The notes beneath the pieces were generated by a model that searched no databases, had not been told where the DNA came from, and worked only from the letters and a program-made list of their open reading frames with translations. This document shows positions 50,260-59,900 of a DNA stretch of 64,000 bases, one piece after another. The stretch lies in assembly GCA_900659855.1 (NCBI GenBank), contig CAACVI010000023.1:248001-312000 (forward strand), read 5' to 3'. Both the position numbers and the translations under genes were made by a program. How positions within the stretch are numbered: the first letter of the stretch is position 1; each line of letters begins with the position of its first letter. The stretch is from Candidatus Desulfarcum epimagneticum (GTDB lineage Bacteria > Desulfobacterota > Desulfobacteria > Desulfobacterales > CR-1).

Positions 50260-53074
50260 CCCCACCCGGTCGCGCAGACCCGGCTCTCTATTCATATGGA
50301 TCCGGCTATGCCTGCGCGACCGGTTTTTAAAATGGACACCGGCGCTGTTTTTGTTCCTTCCGGCGGTTGCGGTTTACGCCGATATTCCGGCGGGCACGGA
50401 GATCGTCAACCAGGGGACCCTCACATATACGGATCAAAACGGTGTGTCTCAACAGACCACGACCAATATCGTCACCCTGGTTATCCGCCAGGTTTTTTCC
50501 GCGACACTCGAATCCGACCGGTCCCGCTTTGGGGCTTCGGGCAAAACCGTTGTTTTTTTTCATACGTTGAAAAATACCGGAAACGATGTGGATCACTATT
50601 GTGTGGGCGTGACCGACGCGGCCGGGGATGACGGCGCTTTTTCACTGTTGTCGGTGGTGTGGGATTTGAACCACAATGGTCAGCATGACAATGGCGAGCT
50701 GATCCTGGATACGCCTGACAGCGACGATTACACGTCTTTGGCCCTGTCGCCCGACGAGTCGGCCCATCTGCTGGTGATCGGCCAAACGCCTGAAAACGCG
50801 ACTTCAGGACAAGTGTATCGGGCGGCGCTGGCCGTGCAAGCCCGGGAAGGAACCGGAGCCTGTCTGTCCGGCAAAGTCGAGGATCTGACCCCCGGCAAAG
50901 GGTTTGATAATACGGATGACACCAACCACGATACCGTGACCATCACCGACAATGCGATTCTGATGGTGACCAAGTCTTCGGAATATCAACTGAACGGCGC
51001 CGGCTTCAACGACGACACGCTTCGCTATACCATTACGGTCCAAAATAGCGGCAATCAATCCGCGACCGATATCACTGTTTCCGACGACTTGCCCGCCCAT
51101 ACCCTTTATAAGGCCGGTTCCGGCGCCACATCCGGCGCGTGGGACACCCTTCCCGGCCATGACGGCGGCGCCCCCGGGACCGTATCCGGCGGGATTTTGA
51201 CTTTGGCTTCAGGGGACGCGGCTTCATTTTCTTATACGGCGGAGATCGACGACACCCTGTCCGGGGATACGGAGATCATCAATATCGCCACCGCCCAGGG
51301 GAACCTGGATGGCGCGCCCGGCCTTGAGCCGCTGGTCGAGTCGAACAAAACCATAGACAAAACCCCCTTTATCCGGGGCGTGACCATCACCGATACCGGG
51401 ACAAGCGCGTCCCCGGGCGTCAATGACGGGGGCGACGATGACGCGACGGCCAACGATATCCAACGGGTGGACGGCGCTTTCCAGGGCGAAACGGTTCTGT
51501 TTTCCCATATCGTCACCAATACCGGGAATCAACAGGACACGTTCAACCTCACGTTCGCCGCCGGTAATTTTCCGAGTGGGACCCTTTTTTCTTTTTTTAA
51601 CAGCGCCGGAACGGCGCCGCTGCTGGACACCAACGGTGACGGCATTGTGGATACCGGCCCGCTGGATTCCGGCTCATCAAGCGCCATTATGGTCAAGGCG
51701 CTTCTTCCTTCCAAGGCGACCGGTTCAGGAGCGTTTACAAGCGTCATTACCGCCACATCCGCGGCTGATTGGGATGTGTTGGACACCACGACTGAAAGCC
51801 TTGGCGATATCGTCGGCTTTGTCGTGGATATCGCCAACAGCGTGGGCGCCGCCGGATTCAACGACAGTGGCGCCGCGAATGCGGACCCACCGACCAGCGC
51901 GGCTTCCACCGTGACCGCCGCAGGCGGCGAGACGGTTATTTTTCCGCTGTTTGTCGCCAATGAAGGGACCGGGCGTGACGGTTATGAACTGAGCGTCTGG
52001 GCGGATGCCGCGGCTTCGGTCAAATTGCCCGCGGGATGGCAGGCGGTTTTCAAGGACAGCCAAAACCGCGTTATCGCCCATACGCCGGGGTTGAATAAAG
52101 GCGAGACGTTTTCTTTTTTTGCCGAGATTTCGATTCCGAAAGACACGCCTCCCGGGACAACCGCCGTCTATTTTAAAGTCGAATCGGAAAAGAGCGCGGT
52201 GTCCGACATTAAACAGGATGCCGTCACGGTAGCGGTTTTAAACCGCCTGGCCCTTTCCCCGGATCATTTGGGCGTTGTCACGCCGGGAACGTCGATTGAA
52301 TATGATCATATATTGCGGAATTCCGGGAACAGCAGCCAGGATGTGATTGTTTCCGTTGAAAGCCAAAGCCATCTGAATCATACGCTGCTGCTGCCGACGA
52401 CTGTTTCGGGGACCGAACCCTCGGGGTTTCAAAACATACTTTCGCTTTCCCCGGGGACCAGTGTGATGATTTATGATAAGACGACAAGCGCATGGAAGAC
52501 CACGTCGCTGGTCAGTGACGGCGCCTCGGGCACGGCGCTGCGTTTGGCGCCCAATGAGCGCGCCGTCATACGGGCGCGTGTGTTTGCGCCTTTTTCAGTT
52601 CCGGAGGCGGTTCAGGATGTTCTGACGCTTAAGGCCGAAACCACGGACGGCGCTGTGACGCTTCGGGATATTGATGTGACAACCATTTCCGCCGCCGCTT
52701 TGGGCATCCATAAGACCGGGGCGTTGGATTTGGCCTGTGACGGCGCGCCGGACACTTCATTCGCCACAGGCACACTGCGCGCGCGGCCCGGCCAATGTGT
52801 GATTTGGCGGATTTATCTTGAAAACAACGGCGCGCAAACCATCTGCGCTATTCGGGTTTATGACACCGCCCCCGCGTTTACGACACTTTTCGGGGCGCCG
52901 TTCATTTATCATGAGCCACCTCCCGGGGGCGGCGGCGCCTGCGCGGTGAATGCGCCCGATTTTTTCTGTGCCGTGGGAAATACTTTGGATCAGAACAATG
53001 ACGGAACCCATGAGTCTTTTTGCCTCAAAGCCGGTGAAAAAGCCGAAATTCGTTTCGGCGTGAAAATTAAATAA
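50237..53074 (+). CDS. Secreted DUF11-repeat protein, 945 residues
   Basis: Overlaps the giant gene by 23 bases; GGGAGCG lies nine bases before ATG. A long N-terminus (about 45 residues, basic) contains the signal peptide core PALFLFLPAVAVYA. The mature part starts DIPAGTEIVNQGTLTYTDQNG, a module also at the start of the 1017-residue protein and the last gene. It has a calcium-type loop (DLNHNGQHDNGE), DUF11 modules (DDLPAHTLYKAGSG) and NPCBM/NEW3-like 'alpha-galactosidase' stretches (FVANEGTGRDGYELSVWA). The end (LACDGAPDTSF...RPGQCVIWRIYLENNG) is the shared C-terminal module. Confidence 0.87.
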   Translation: MKFDPRHNPTRSRRPGSLFIWIRLCLRDRFLKWTPALFLFLPAVAVYADIPAGTEIVNQGTLTYTDQNGVSQQTTTNIVTLVIRQVFSATLESDRSRFGASGKTVVFFHTLKNTGNDVDHYCVGVTDAAGDDGAFSLLSVVWDLNHNGQHDNGELILDTPDSDDYTSLALSPDESAHLLVIGQTPENATSGQVYRAALAVQAREGTGACLSGKVEDLTPGKGFDNTDDTNHDTVTITDNAILMVTKSSEYQLNGAGFNDDTLRYTITVQNSGNQSATDITVSDDLPAHTLYKAGSGATSGAWDTLPGHDGGAPGTVSGGILTLASGDAASFSYTAEIDDTLSGDTEIINIATAQGNLDGAPGLEPLVESNKTIDKTPFIRGVTITDTGTSASPGVNDGGDDDATANDIQRVDGAFQGETVLFSHIVTNTGNQQDTFNLTFAAGNFPSGTLFSFFNSAGTAPLLDTNGDGIVDTGPLDSGSSSAIMVKALLPSKATGSGAFTSVITATSAADWDVLDTTTESLGDIVGFVVDIANSVGAAGFNDSGAANADPPTSAASTVTAAGGETVIFPLFVANEGTGRDGYELSVWADAAASVKLPAGWQAVFKDSQNRVIAHTPGLNKGETFSFFAEISIPKDTPPGTTAVYFKVESEKSAVSDIKQDAVTVAVLNRLALSPDHLGVVTPGTSIEYDHILRNSGNSSQDVIVSVESQSHLNHTLLLPTTVSGTEPSGFQNILSLSPGTSVMIYDKTTSAWKTTSLVSDGASGTALRLAPNERAVIRARVFAPFSVPEAVQDVLTLKAETTDGAVTLRDIDVTTISAAALGIHKTGALDLACDGAPDTSFATGTLRARPGQCVIWRIYLENNGAQTICAIRVYDTAPAFTTLFGAPFIYHEPPPGGGGACAVNAPDFFCAVGNTLDQNNDGTHESFCLKAGEKAEIRFGVKIK

Positions 53075-53130
53075 AAAATATCATTAAAATCAATGGAGCG
53101 GCAATAAATTTATAGTGAAAGGAGAAGAAT

Positions 53131-53619
53131 ATGAGAAAAATTTTTATTGTTTTGCCGATGCTTTTATTTCTGATGCCCGCAAGCGGATTTTCTCAAACGG
53201 ACGGGATCCTTAAAAGCGATATGATCCCATATCGGATTGAAAAAGACGCCAAAGGAAAAACCGTTTATATCAAAACCAAAACAGCCGCGCCCGGAGATAA
53301 AATCGAATACCGGATCGTTTATCACAATACGGGAGATGAGAGTCTGTCGAGCCTGGTCGTCAACGGGCCGGTGCCGGCCAACACGCGGTATGTGGGGGGG
53401 AGCGCCGCCGGCAATGTCCCTTATGAGCTGCGGGTTTCCATTGACAGGGGCGCCACATGGGAGAAAGAGCCGATCGTCCGCATTAAAAAAATGCCGGATG
53501 GCACACAGAAAAAAATCATTGTTTCACCGGATCAATATACGCATATCCGCTGGATATCGCAAAAAAATGTGGAGCCGGGCGAAATTCAGGAATTTCGATA
53601 TCAAATTTTTATTAAATAA
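53131..53619 (+). CDS. Small secreted DUF11 single-module protein, 162 residues
   Basis: AAAGGAG precedes the ATG. The signal peptide KIFIVLPMLLFLMPASGFS is followed by one DUF11-type domain: AAPGDKIEYRIVYHNTGDESLSSLVVNGPVPANTRYVGGSA. The rest (SIDRGATWEKEPIVRIKK...HIRWISQKNVEPGEIQEFRYQIFIK) fits the same fold. No cysteines, unlike the large partners. It lies between the 945- and 1017-residue genes (ten bases before the latter) and may be a minor subunit, cap or adaptor of the surface assembly. Confidence 0.83.
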   Translation: MRKIFIVLPMLLFLMPASGFSQTDGILKSDMIPYRIEKDAKGKTVYIKTKTAAPGDKIEYRIVYHNTGDESLSSLVVNGPVPANTRYVGGSAAGNVPYELRVSIDRGATWEKEPIVRIKKMPDGTQKKIIVSPDQYTHIRWISQKNVEPGEIQEFRYQIFIK

Positions 53620-53628
53620 GGAGGTTTT

Positions 53629-56600
53629 ATGAAACAGCGACAGAAATTCACACTGAAACGAACCGTTTGGGCGTTTCCGGCGCTCATTTTTTTGGGGAGC
53701 CTTCTGGCATTTGCCCCAAACATATGGGCGGTCGGCACCGAAGTCGGCACCCTCATTCAGAACCAGGCCACGGCCACGTACAAAGACGCCAATAATAATT
53801 CACATACGGCGCAGTCGAACCTGGGAAACATCGAAGTGGAACAGATTTATAACGCTTCTTTGGACGAGGACCGCCAAAACAAGACGGGCGCGGCGGGACA
53901 GACGGTATATTTCCCCCATACCCTGAACAACACCGGCAATGGGCAGGACACGTATACCATCACCGTAGACCAGGTTGCCGGGGACACCGGCGATTTCGCC
54001 CTGCTCGAAGTTTACCTGGATGAAAACAACAATGGGATTCCGGATCCCGGTGAAACATTGGTCGCGTCAGCTGGAAGTCCGGGAACCATTACCCTTGACC
54101 CGGATCAGCAGGTGAGCCTGGTGGTCGGCGGGACCATTCCCGGCGGCGCGGTGGCCGGGAATACCTTTGACTCGACGCTTACGGCCACAACGCCCAATGG
54201 CGCCGTGGATGATCTGACCGCCGGAAACGGCGTGGACGGACTGGAAGGGACCAACCAGAACAAGGTCACGGTGACCGACGGTCCGATTCTGAATGTCACC
54301 AAATCCTCCACATACAATCATCAAAATACATTTAACGATATCAGTGATGACACCATCACCTATGTCATCACGGTCACGAACACCGGCCAGGGCACGGCAT
54401 ACAATGTGGACTATCAGGATGTTTTGGATCTGACCAAGTTTTCCGTGACCGATGTGGCTCATATCACCGGGGTTTCAAGCAACGGCAATTTTATGGACAC
54501 CCCGTCCGACCCGGATGAAGGCTCTCAGAACAGCAATACGGTGGAAGGATTTTCTCCTCTGGCCACGAATGACGCCAACGGCGACGGAACCGCCGGTGAT
54601 TTCGGTGTCAGGGGGCATGACGACGTGCTGCCTCCCAACACCACCATTTCCTTTCAATATACGGCGCCGCTGTTCGACACACTGGCCGCGGGCGTTCATA
54701 TTGAAAATGAAGTGACCATTTTGTCGGACAATGATGATGACGGGAATACAACCGACCCGGGTGAGACCCTTCTTTCCAACAAGACCATAGACACGATTCC
54801 CCAGACATACGGCGTCACAGCGACAGATACCGGCGCAAACGGCGCAAACGGCGTTAATGACGGCGGTGACGACGACAACACCTCAAATGACAAGCAGTTT
54901 GTCGATACTGCCGCGGCCGGGGATACGGTGCTTTTTTCCAACGTGATCACCAACACCGGCAACGGCGACGATATCTTTGAAATAAAGGTGCCCAATGCCG
55001 GGGAGGCCGGGAACACCTTTCCGGTTGGAACGGTCTTTACCTTTTGGAACGCCACCGGGGATACGGCGCTGATCGACACCAACACCAACGGCGCCGTGGA
55101 TACCGGACCTTTAGCGGCCGGCGCTTCCGTGAATATCATGGTCAAAGCCAAGCTCCCGGCGGGCGTGTTTGGCGCGGGGCCGTATGAGGGCACGCTCACC
55201 GCGACTTCCGCCGGAAATTCGACTATTGACGACACCGCGGTCGAAGCGTTGGCGGCCATTACCCAGCCGGCGGTCGATTTATCGAACAGCTCGGGCAAGA
55301 CCGTTTGTGAATCGGATGGTGACCCAAACGCGAATAAACACCCCTATGATCCGGTCACGAGCCCGGGCCCGGTGGACACCCTGTCAGGTAATATCGGGGC
55401 GAATATTCCGTTTTATCTGTGTGTGCAAAACGATGCCGGAGTGTCGGATTCCTTCCAGTTGTCGGTGGGCTCTTCTTATGACGGCGCCACCCTGGGCTCC
55501 CTGCCCGCCGGCTGGACCGTGATTTTTCACGATAAGGACGATAACGTGATCACCACCACCCCGGCGCTGCCGCCCGGCGGCACCTATATTTTCCATGTGC
55601 ATATTGTGGTGCCGGCCGATCCGACCCAGGCGCTGGCCGATTTTACAAGCGATTATGACGGTGACGGCGCCGATGAAACCCTGGACGGGAACAGTGACGG
55701 CGACGGAGATTATCCGATTTTCATCCAGGTCAAATCGAACAACACCAGCGCGTTCGATATCAAGCTGGATGCCCTGGATGTCAATGATAAGGAAGATGTG
55801 ACGTTGATCACCAACCAGACCGGTCAGATCGAGCCCGGCGGATCAATCACGTATAACCATACCCTGAGAAATGAAGGGAACACGGAGGAATTGCTGTCCA
55901 TTTCCGGAGCCAATTCCCTTGCGGGGAGCGGTTGGGGAAACAGTATCCTGGTCGACACCACCGGAGACGGCAAGCCGGACAAGCCTTTCAGCGCGTTGGT
56001 CGCCGGGGATCCGGTTTTTTATTATCGGGGTGATAACACCTATGCGTCGCAGCCCTATGGCGCGGATCCAAATTATCCGGCAGGCGATTACATCGTGTTG
56101 GGACCGGGTGAAAAGCTCAATTTTACGGCCCAGGTATTTGCGCCTTCCAGTTCGCCGGATGGGACCACGGACACACTGACCGTCACGGCCACATACAACG
56201 GGGGCGCCAGCACGGTCAACAATACCGACTTGACCACGGTCCAGAGAGGACAGCTCAGGCTGGTCAAAACCGTCGCCATCGACGCGGGGTGTGACGGCGT
56301 TGCGGATGAGGCTTTTCTGGAGACGGCCTCAAGCAAAGCCCAACCGGGTCAGTGCGTGGTGTGGCAGCTGGTGATCACCAATGAAGGGACCGCTCCGGCC
56401 AGTGAGGTGGAAATCAACGACAGTATTCCGGCCTATAGCGCCTATGTGATCAATTCCATTGTGTCAGGCGTCGGAGACGCCACAACCGCGGCGGCGCCGG
56501 CGGTCACATTGAACGCCAACACCGATGCGGATGACAATGAAACCCATGCCAACGGATATTTTGCCAAAAAGGTGGGAAACACCATCACCTTCTACGTCGG

Positions 56601-56682
56601 GGCCGGCGCGCTTCAGAGTAAGGGCGGTGTTTTGACGCCCGGCAGCGCCGCGTCCATGAGATTCAGAACCCGGGTTGAATAG
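53629..56682 (+). CDS. Secreted DUF11-repeat protein, 1017 residues
   Basis: AAGGAGG four bases before ATG is the strongest ribosome site of the locus. After the signal peptide (FPALIFLGSLLAFAPNIWA) comes VGTEVGTLIQNQATATYKDANN and DRQNKTGAAGQTVYFPHTLNNTGNGQDTY, parallel to the 945-residue protein. Calcium-type loops: DENNNGIPDPGE, DGDGADETLDGNSDGDGD. DUF11 modules run through the centre. The terminal module has AGCDGVADEAF and QPGQCVVWQLVITNEG. The two proteins are paralogues across their length; the locus has grown by duplication. A weak terminator follows. Confidence 0.87.
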   Translation: MKQRQKFTLKRTVWAFPALIFLGSLLAFAPNIWAVGTEVGTLIQNQATATYKDANNNSHTAQSNLGNIEVEQIYNASLDEDRQNKTGAAGQTVYFPHTLNNTGNGQDTYTITVDQVAGDTGDFALLEVYLDENNNGIPDPGETLVASAGSPGTITLDPDQQVSLVVGGTIPGGAVAGNTFDSTLTATTPNGAVDDLTAGNGVDGLEGTNQNKVTVTDGPILNVTKSSTYNHQNTFNDISDDTITYVITVTNTGQGTAYNVDYQDVLDLTKFSVTDVAHITGVSSNGNFMDTPSDPDEGSQNSNTVEGFSPLATNDANGDGTAGDFGVRGHDDVLPPNTTISFQYTAPLFDTLAAGVHIENEVTILSDNDDDGNTTDPGETLLSNKTIDTIPQTYGVTATDTGANGANGVNDGGDDDNTSNDKQFVDTAAAGDTVLFSNVITNTGNGDDIFEIKVPNAGEAGNTFPVGTVFTFWNATGDTALIDTNTNGAVDTGPLAAGASVNIMVKAKLPAGVFGAGPYEGTLTATSAGNSTIDDTAVEALAAITQPAVDLSNSSGKTVCESDGDPNANKHPYDPVTSPGPVDTLSGNIGANIPFYLCVQNDAGVSDSFQLSVGSSYDGATLGSLPAGWTVIFHDKDDNVITTTPALPPGGTYIFHVHIVVPADPTQALADFTSDYDGDGADETLDGNSDGDGDYPIFIQVKSNNTSAFDIKLDALDVNDKEDVTLITNQTGQIEPGGSITYNHTLRNEGNTEELLSISGANSLAGSGWGNSILVDTTGDGKPDKPFSALVAGDPVFYYRGDNTYASQPYGADPNYPAGDYIVLGPGEKLNFTAQVFAPSSSPDGTTDTLTVTATYNGGASTVNNTDLTTVQRGQLRLVKTVAIDAGCDGVADEAFLETASSKAQPGQCVVWQLVITNEGTAPASEVEINDSIPAYSAYVINSIVSGVGDATTAAAPAVTLNANTDADDNETHANGYFAKKVGNTITFYVGAGALQSKGGVLTPGSAASMRFRTRVE

Positions 56683-56697
56683 CCATTCACCCATAAC

Positions 56698-56715
56698 CGC
56701 CCGAAGGGGCGTTTT
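56698..56715 (+). terminator. Short terminator after the 1017-residue gene
   Basis: CGCCC-GAAG-GGGCG followed by TTTT, 16 bases past the stop. A second, 12-pair hairpin (CGCCGGTCTTCC/GGAAGACCGGCG, 56719-56753) lies just behind without a T tract. Confidence 0.55.
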
Positions 56716-56769
56716 ATCCGCCGGTCTTCCCTGTTGTCCGGGGAAGACCGGCGCCCACAGTAAAAAAAA

Positions 56770-56938
56770 ATGACAGCATCGCAAAAAATCCGATCTACTG
56801 TGTTGTAGCGCTTATTTTTAATTGAGGCATACTACATGTGTTGCCTCAATTAAAAATAACCACTACGCCTTGTGGCTTAAATTTTATAATATGGAATTTT
56901 TTACGACGCTGTCCCGTGATTTTTTACGAGTTTGTCAA
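56770..56938. repeat. Palindromic element A, copy 3
   Basis: 169 bp between the last two DUF11 genes. Ends are TGACAGCATCGCAAAAAA and TTTTTACGAGTTTGTCAA. The long palindrome is retained with paired changes: the arms read TTGAGGCA and TGCCTCAA where copy 1 has TCGAGGCA and TGCCTCGA, so base pairing is preserved. Confidence 0.8.
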
Positions 56939-56981
56939 AATTAATGAAACACGGAAATAGAATGAGCAAGCCGGACATAAA

Positions 56982-59900
56982 ATGATGATTACCAGGATGA
57001 AATTTCGAGTTATCGCCGTTTTTATGATGCTCATGTGGCATCTGGGCGGATTGGCATGGGCGTCGGCGCCGCCCGGCGAACTCATCGTCAATCAGGCCAC
57101 AGGCGCATTTCGCTCCGCATCTCCCATCGGCGCCCGTAACATCCTGTCCAATACATCCTTGATGATCGTCGCTAAACAATATGACTTTACGCTGGCCCCT
57201 GTGGATCAGAATACCCGGGTTTTCGCGGGGCAGAAGGCGCACCTTGCGTACACATTAACCAACACGGGCAATATCGCGGATCGATATCGCCTTTTAACCC
57301 AAAATCCCTATACGGACAATTTTGATTATCAAAATGTCGTGATTTACCATGATAAAAACGGAAACGGCCGCATCGATCCCGAAGACGGGCAGATCGCGCT
57401 CACACCGGAACTGGCTTCGGGAGAATCGATTTCTCTTTTGGTCATCGGGGAAGCGCCTGAAGGGTCGCCGCCCCGGGGAATCGGCGATTTAAAATTGACC
57501 GTGAGTTCCGTTTCAGACGACACTTCCATTCAAGAGCATACAAACCAGCGAACCCTGTCTGAACCGATATCGCCTGAAATCGCTTTTAGGGATCATGAAG
57601 GAAACGCCACCGATATATACCGTTTGGATCAGTTTTCAGGCGCCGGCTATGATTGTGACAGGGACGGCGTCTATATTTCGGTGACGGCGCCGGCCTTGAA
57701 TAAACGCACATGGATTGAGGATCGCCACCAGATTATTTTACAATCCGCCGCCACCCTTGACACCCTCTATATTTGGGCGCAGGAAACCGGTCCGGACACC
57801 GGTTTGTTCAGAAGTGTTGAAAAGGTCTGTTTAAACAATGACACGGCCGCGGGAGGCGGGACCTGCTTGACGCAAGGGGATGATTGCGCGCTCAAAGGCG
57901 CGGTCAATGACACTCTCACCGCCCGTGTTTGGGTGAATGGCGCGTTTGTGAGCGATACGGCCAGGGTGTCCGCTCCCTTTTTGGAGATTTTAAAAAGCGC
58001 CGCGCCCACAAAGGAACAGTCGCTTTTCCCGGGAGAGGCGATCCGATACACGGTGACCGCGACCAATACCGGAGACCTTGCGGTTCCGGTTCGGGAGGCG
58101 CTGATCGACAGCGTTCCGGAACAAGGCGTTCTGATCGAAGATGATCTGGCTGCGGATCTCCTGCTGGATATGACATCGCCGCCGGTATTCACTCCGGCGG
58201 ATGCCCGGATACTCGTCAAACAAAACGGAAAGTGGCGGACGCCGATTTCAGGGATATACGCCGTGGAAAGCGTCGGCCTGTTTTTGCCCCCGGATCGTGT
58301 GGGGCCGGGACAGGACGCCTCTTTTACCTTTACCGCCCGAATCAGCGACGCCGCGACGCCGGGTGAAACGATTTTAAACACCGCGGGCGCGGATATTGGT
58401 GGGGATGGTCTCATCGATTTTTCGGGAAACACGGTCGCCAATCAATTGCATACCGGGACTGTGGTGATGTTTATGCGGCCGAATGACGCGCTTCAATCCG
58501 CGACGCCTTTTATCCCCCCGGATTTTCAAAACGATGCCGATTACAAAAGGCAGACCCGCTATAGCGACGAATATGACGATTATGATTGCCGAAGAGACGG
58601 TGTCTATATTGAGGCCCGGGGAAGCGGGCTCAACGTTCTGCCTGGAACGGCCGAGACCCATGACGTGACGCTGGCGTCGCGTGACACCGGAGATGTATTG
58701 CGCGTCCGTGTCTATGAAACCGGCCCGAATACCGGCGTATTCCGAAGTCTGTTCCCGGTATGCGTCGGCGCGTCCCATTCCGGAAACCAGGGCGCCTGCC
58801 GGGATAACCCGGGCTCCTGCTTCATCAAAAGCGCGGATGGGGACTTGCTGTCGGTTCAGATTGATGATCCCTTTACCCAGGGGCCGGTGGTTGATCAGGC
58901 GGTGGTGGACGGGAGAGGCAAGGCAAAACTCTCGATACAAAAGACCGTTAACCCGGCATGTGATGATCTGATTTTTCCGGGCTCCGTCATTTCCTACACT
59001 CTGACTGTCGCCAACACCGGCGACGCGGAGCCCGCGCCGACGCCGGTGGTGATCGGAACCGAGACCAAATGGGGGCTGGTGGTGGCGGATCCCATTCCGG
59101 CAAACGCCCATTTTATGCCGGAAGACGATACGGTTTCAGCCTCGGTTCCATGCGCGCCCCTGGTCAAGGTGTCCGGCGGCGCCGCAAACACCTGGACACC
59201 GCAATCCGCATATACGGGGGACGGCAAAGATATTGTTGAAAAAGGTCTTTTTATACCGGTTTCGGCTCTTTTGCCGAAAAAAACGGTGACATTCGGTTTT
59301 CGGGTTCGGGTCGCGGAAAACGCCGCGCCGGGGACCGTTATCGCCAACACCGCATTTATGGACACGGATGGGGACGGCGCCCTGGACACTGCCAGCGCCG
59401 AGGCGTGCAGCGCCCTGGACGCGTCGGTCGTGGGACTCCGTCTGGTATCGGACCCGCCCTGTGTCACCACTCTGGCTACGAACGCGCTCATCAGATATAA
59501 ACTCACCTTTGAGAACACCGGCTCGGATATTCCCAAGGCAAGAACACTGACCGTTGATGGCCAAACCATGACCGGTGTGTTGATGGAAAGCGAGATTCCC
59601 CCGAACGCCCACCTTGAGAGGATCCAGCCCACGGCTCAAACGCCGTCCAACGGTAAAATTGTTTTCCAAAGGCCCATGGATCCGGATGACGCCTGGCGGG
59701 GGCTGGAACAGTACAACGGTGTTGAAACCGTTAAAAAAGTGGGATTTCTTGTTTCGGCCCGGGAGATGCCCCCGGGTATGCGGGGTGAGTTTACACTGCT
59801 GCTTCGGGTGGTGGACACCACAACCCCGGGGACGGTTATTTCCAACCGGTTTTATGTGGACAGGGACGGCGACGGCGCCGGAGATATTTTCAGCAATGAA

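Noticed and set aside
56944-56985. 13-codon ORF overlapping the start of the last DUF11 gene
   Set aside because: No ribosome site and directly behind element A; likely chance, unlike the 22-codon ORF at 41489.
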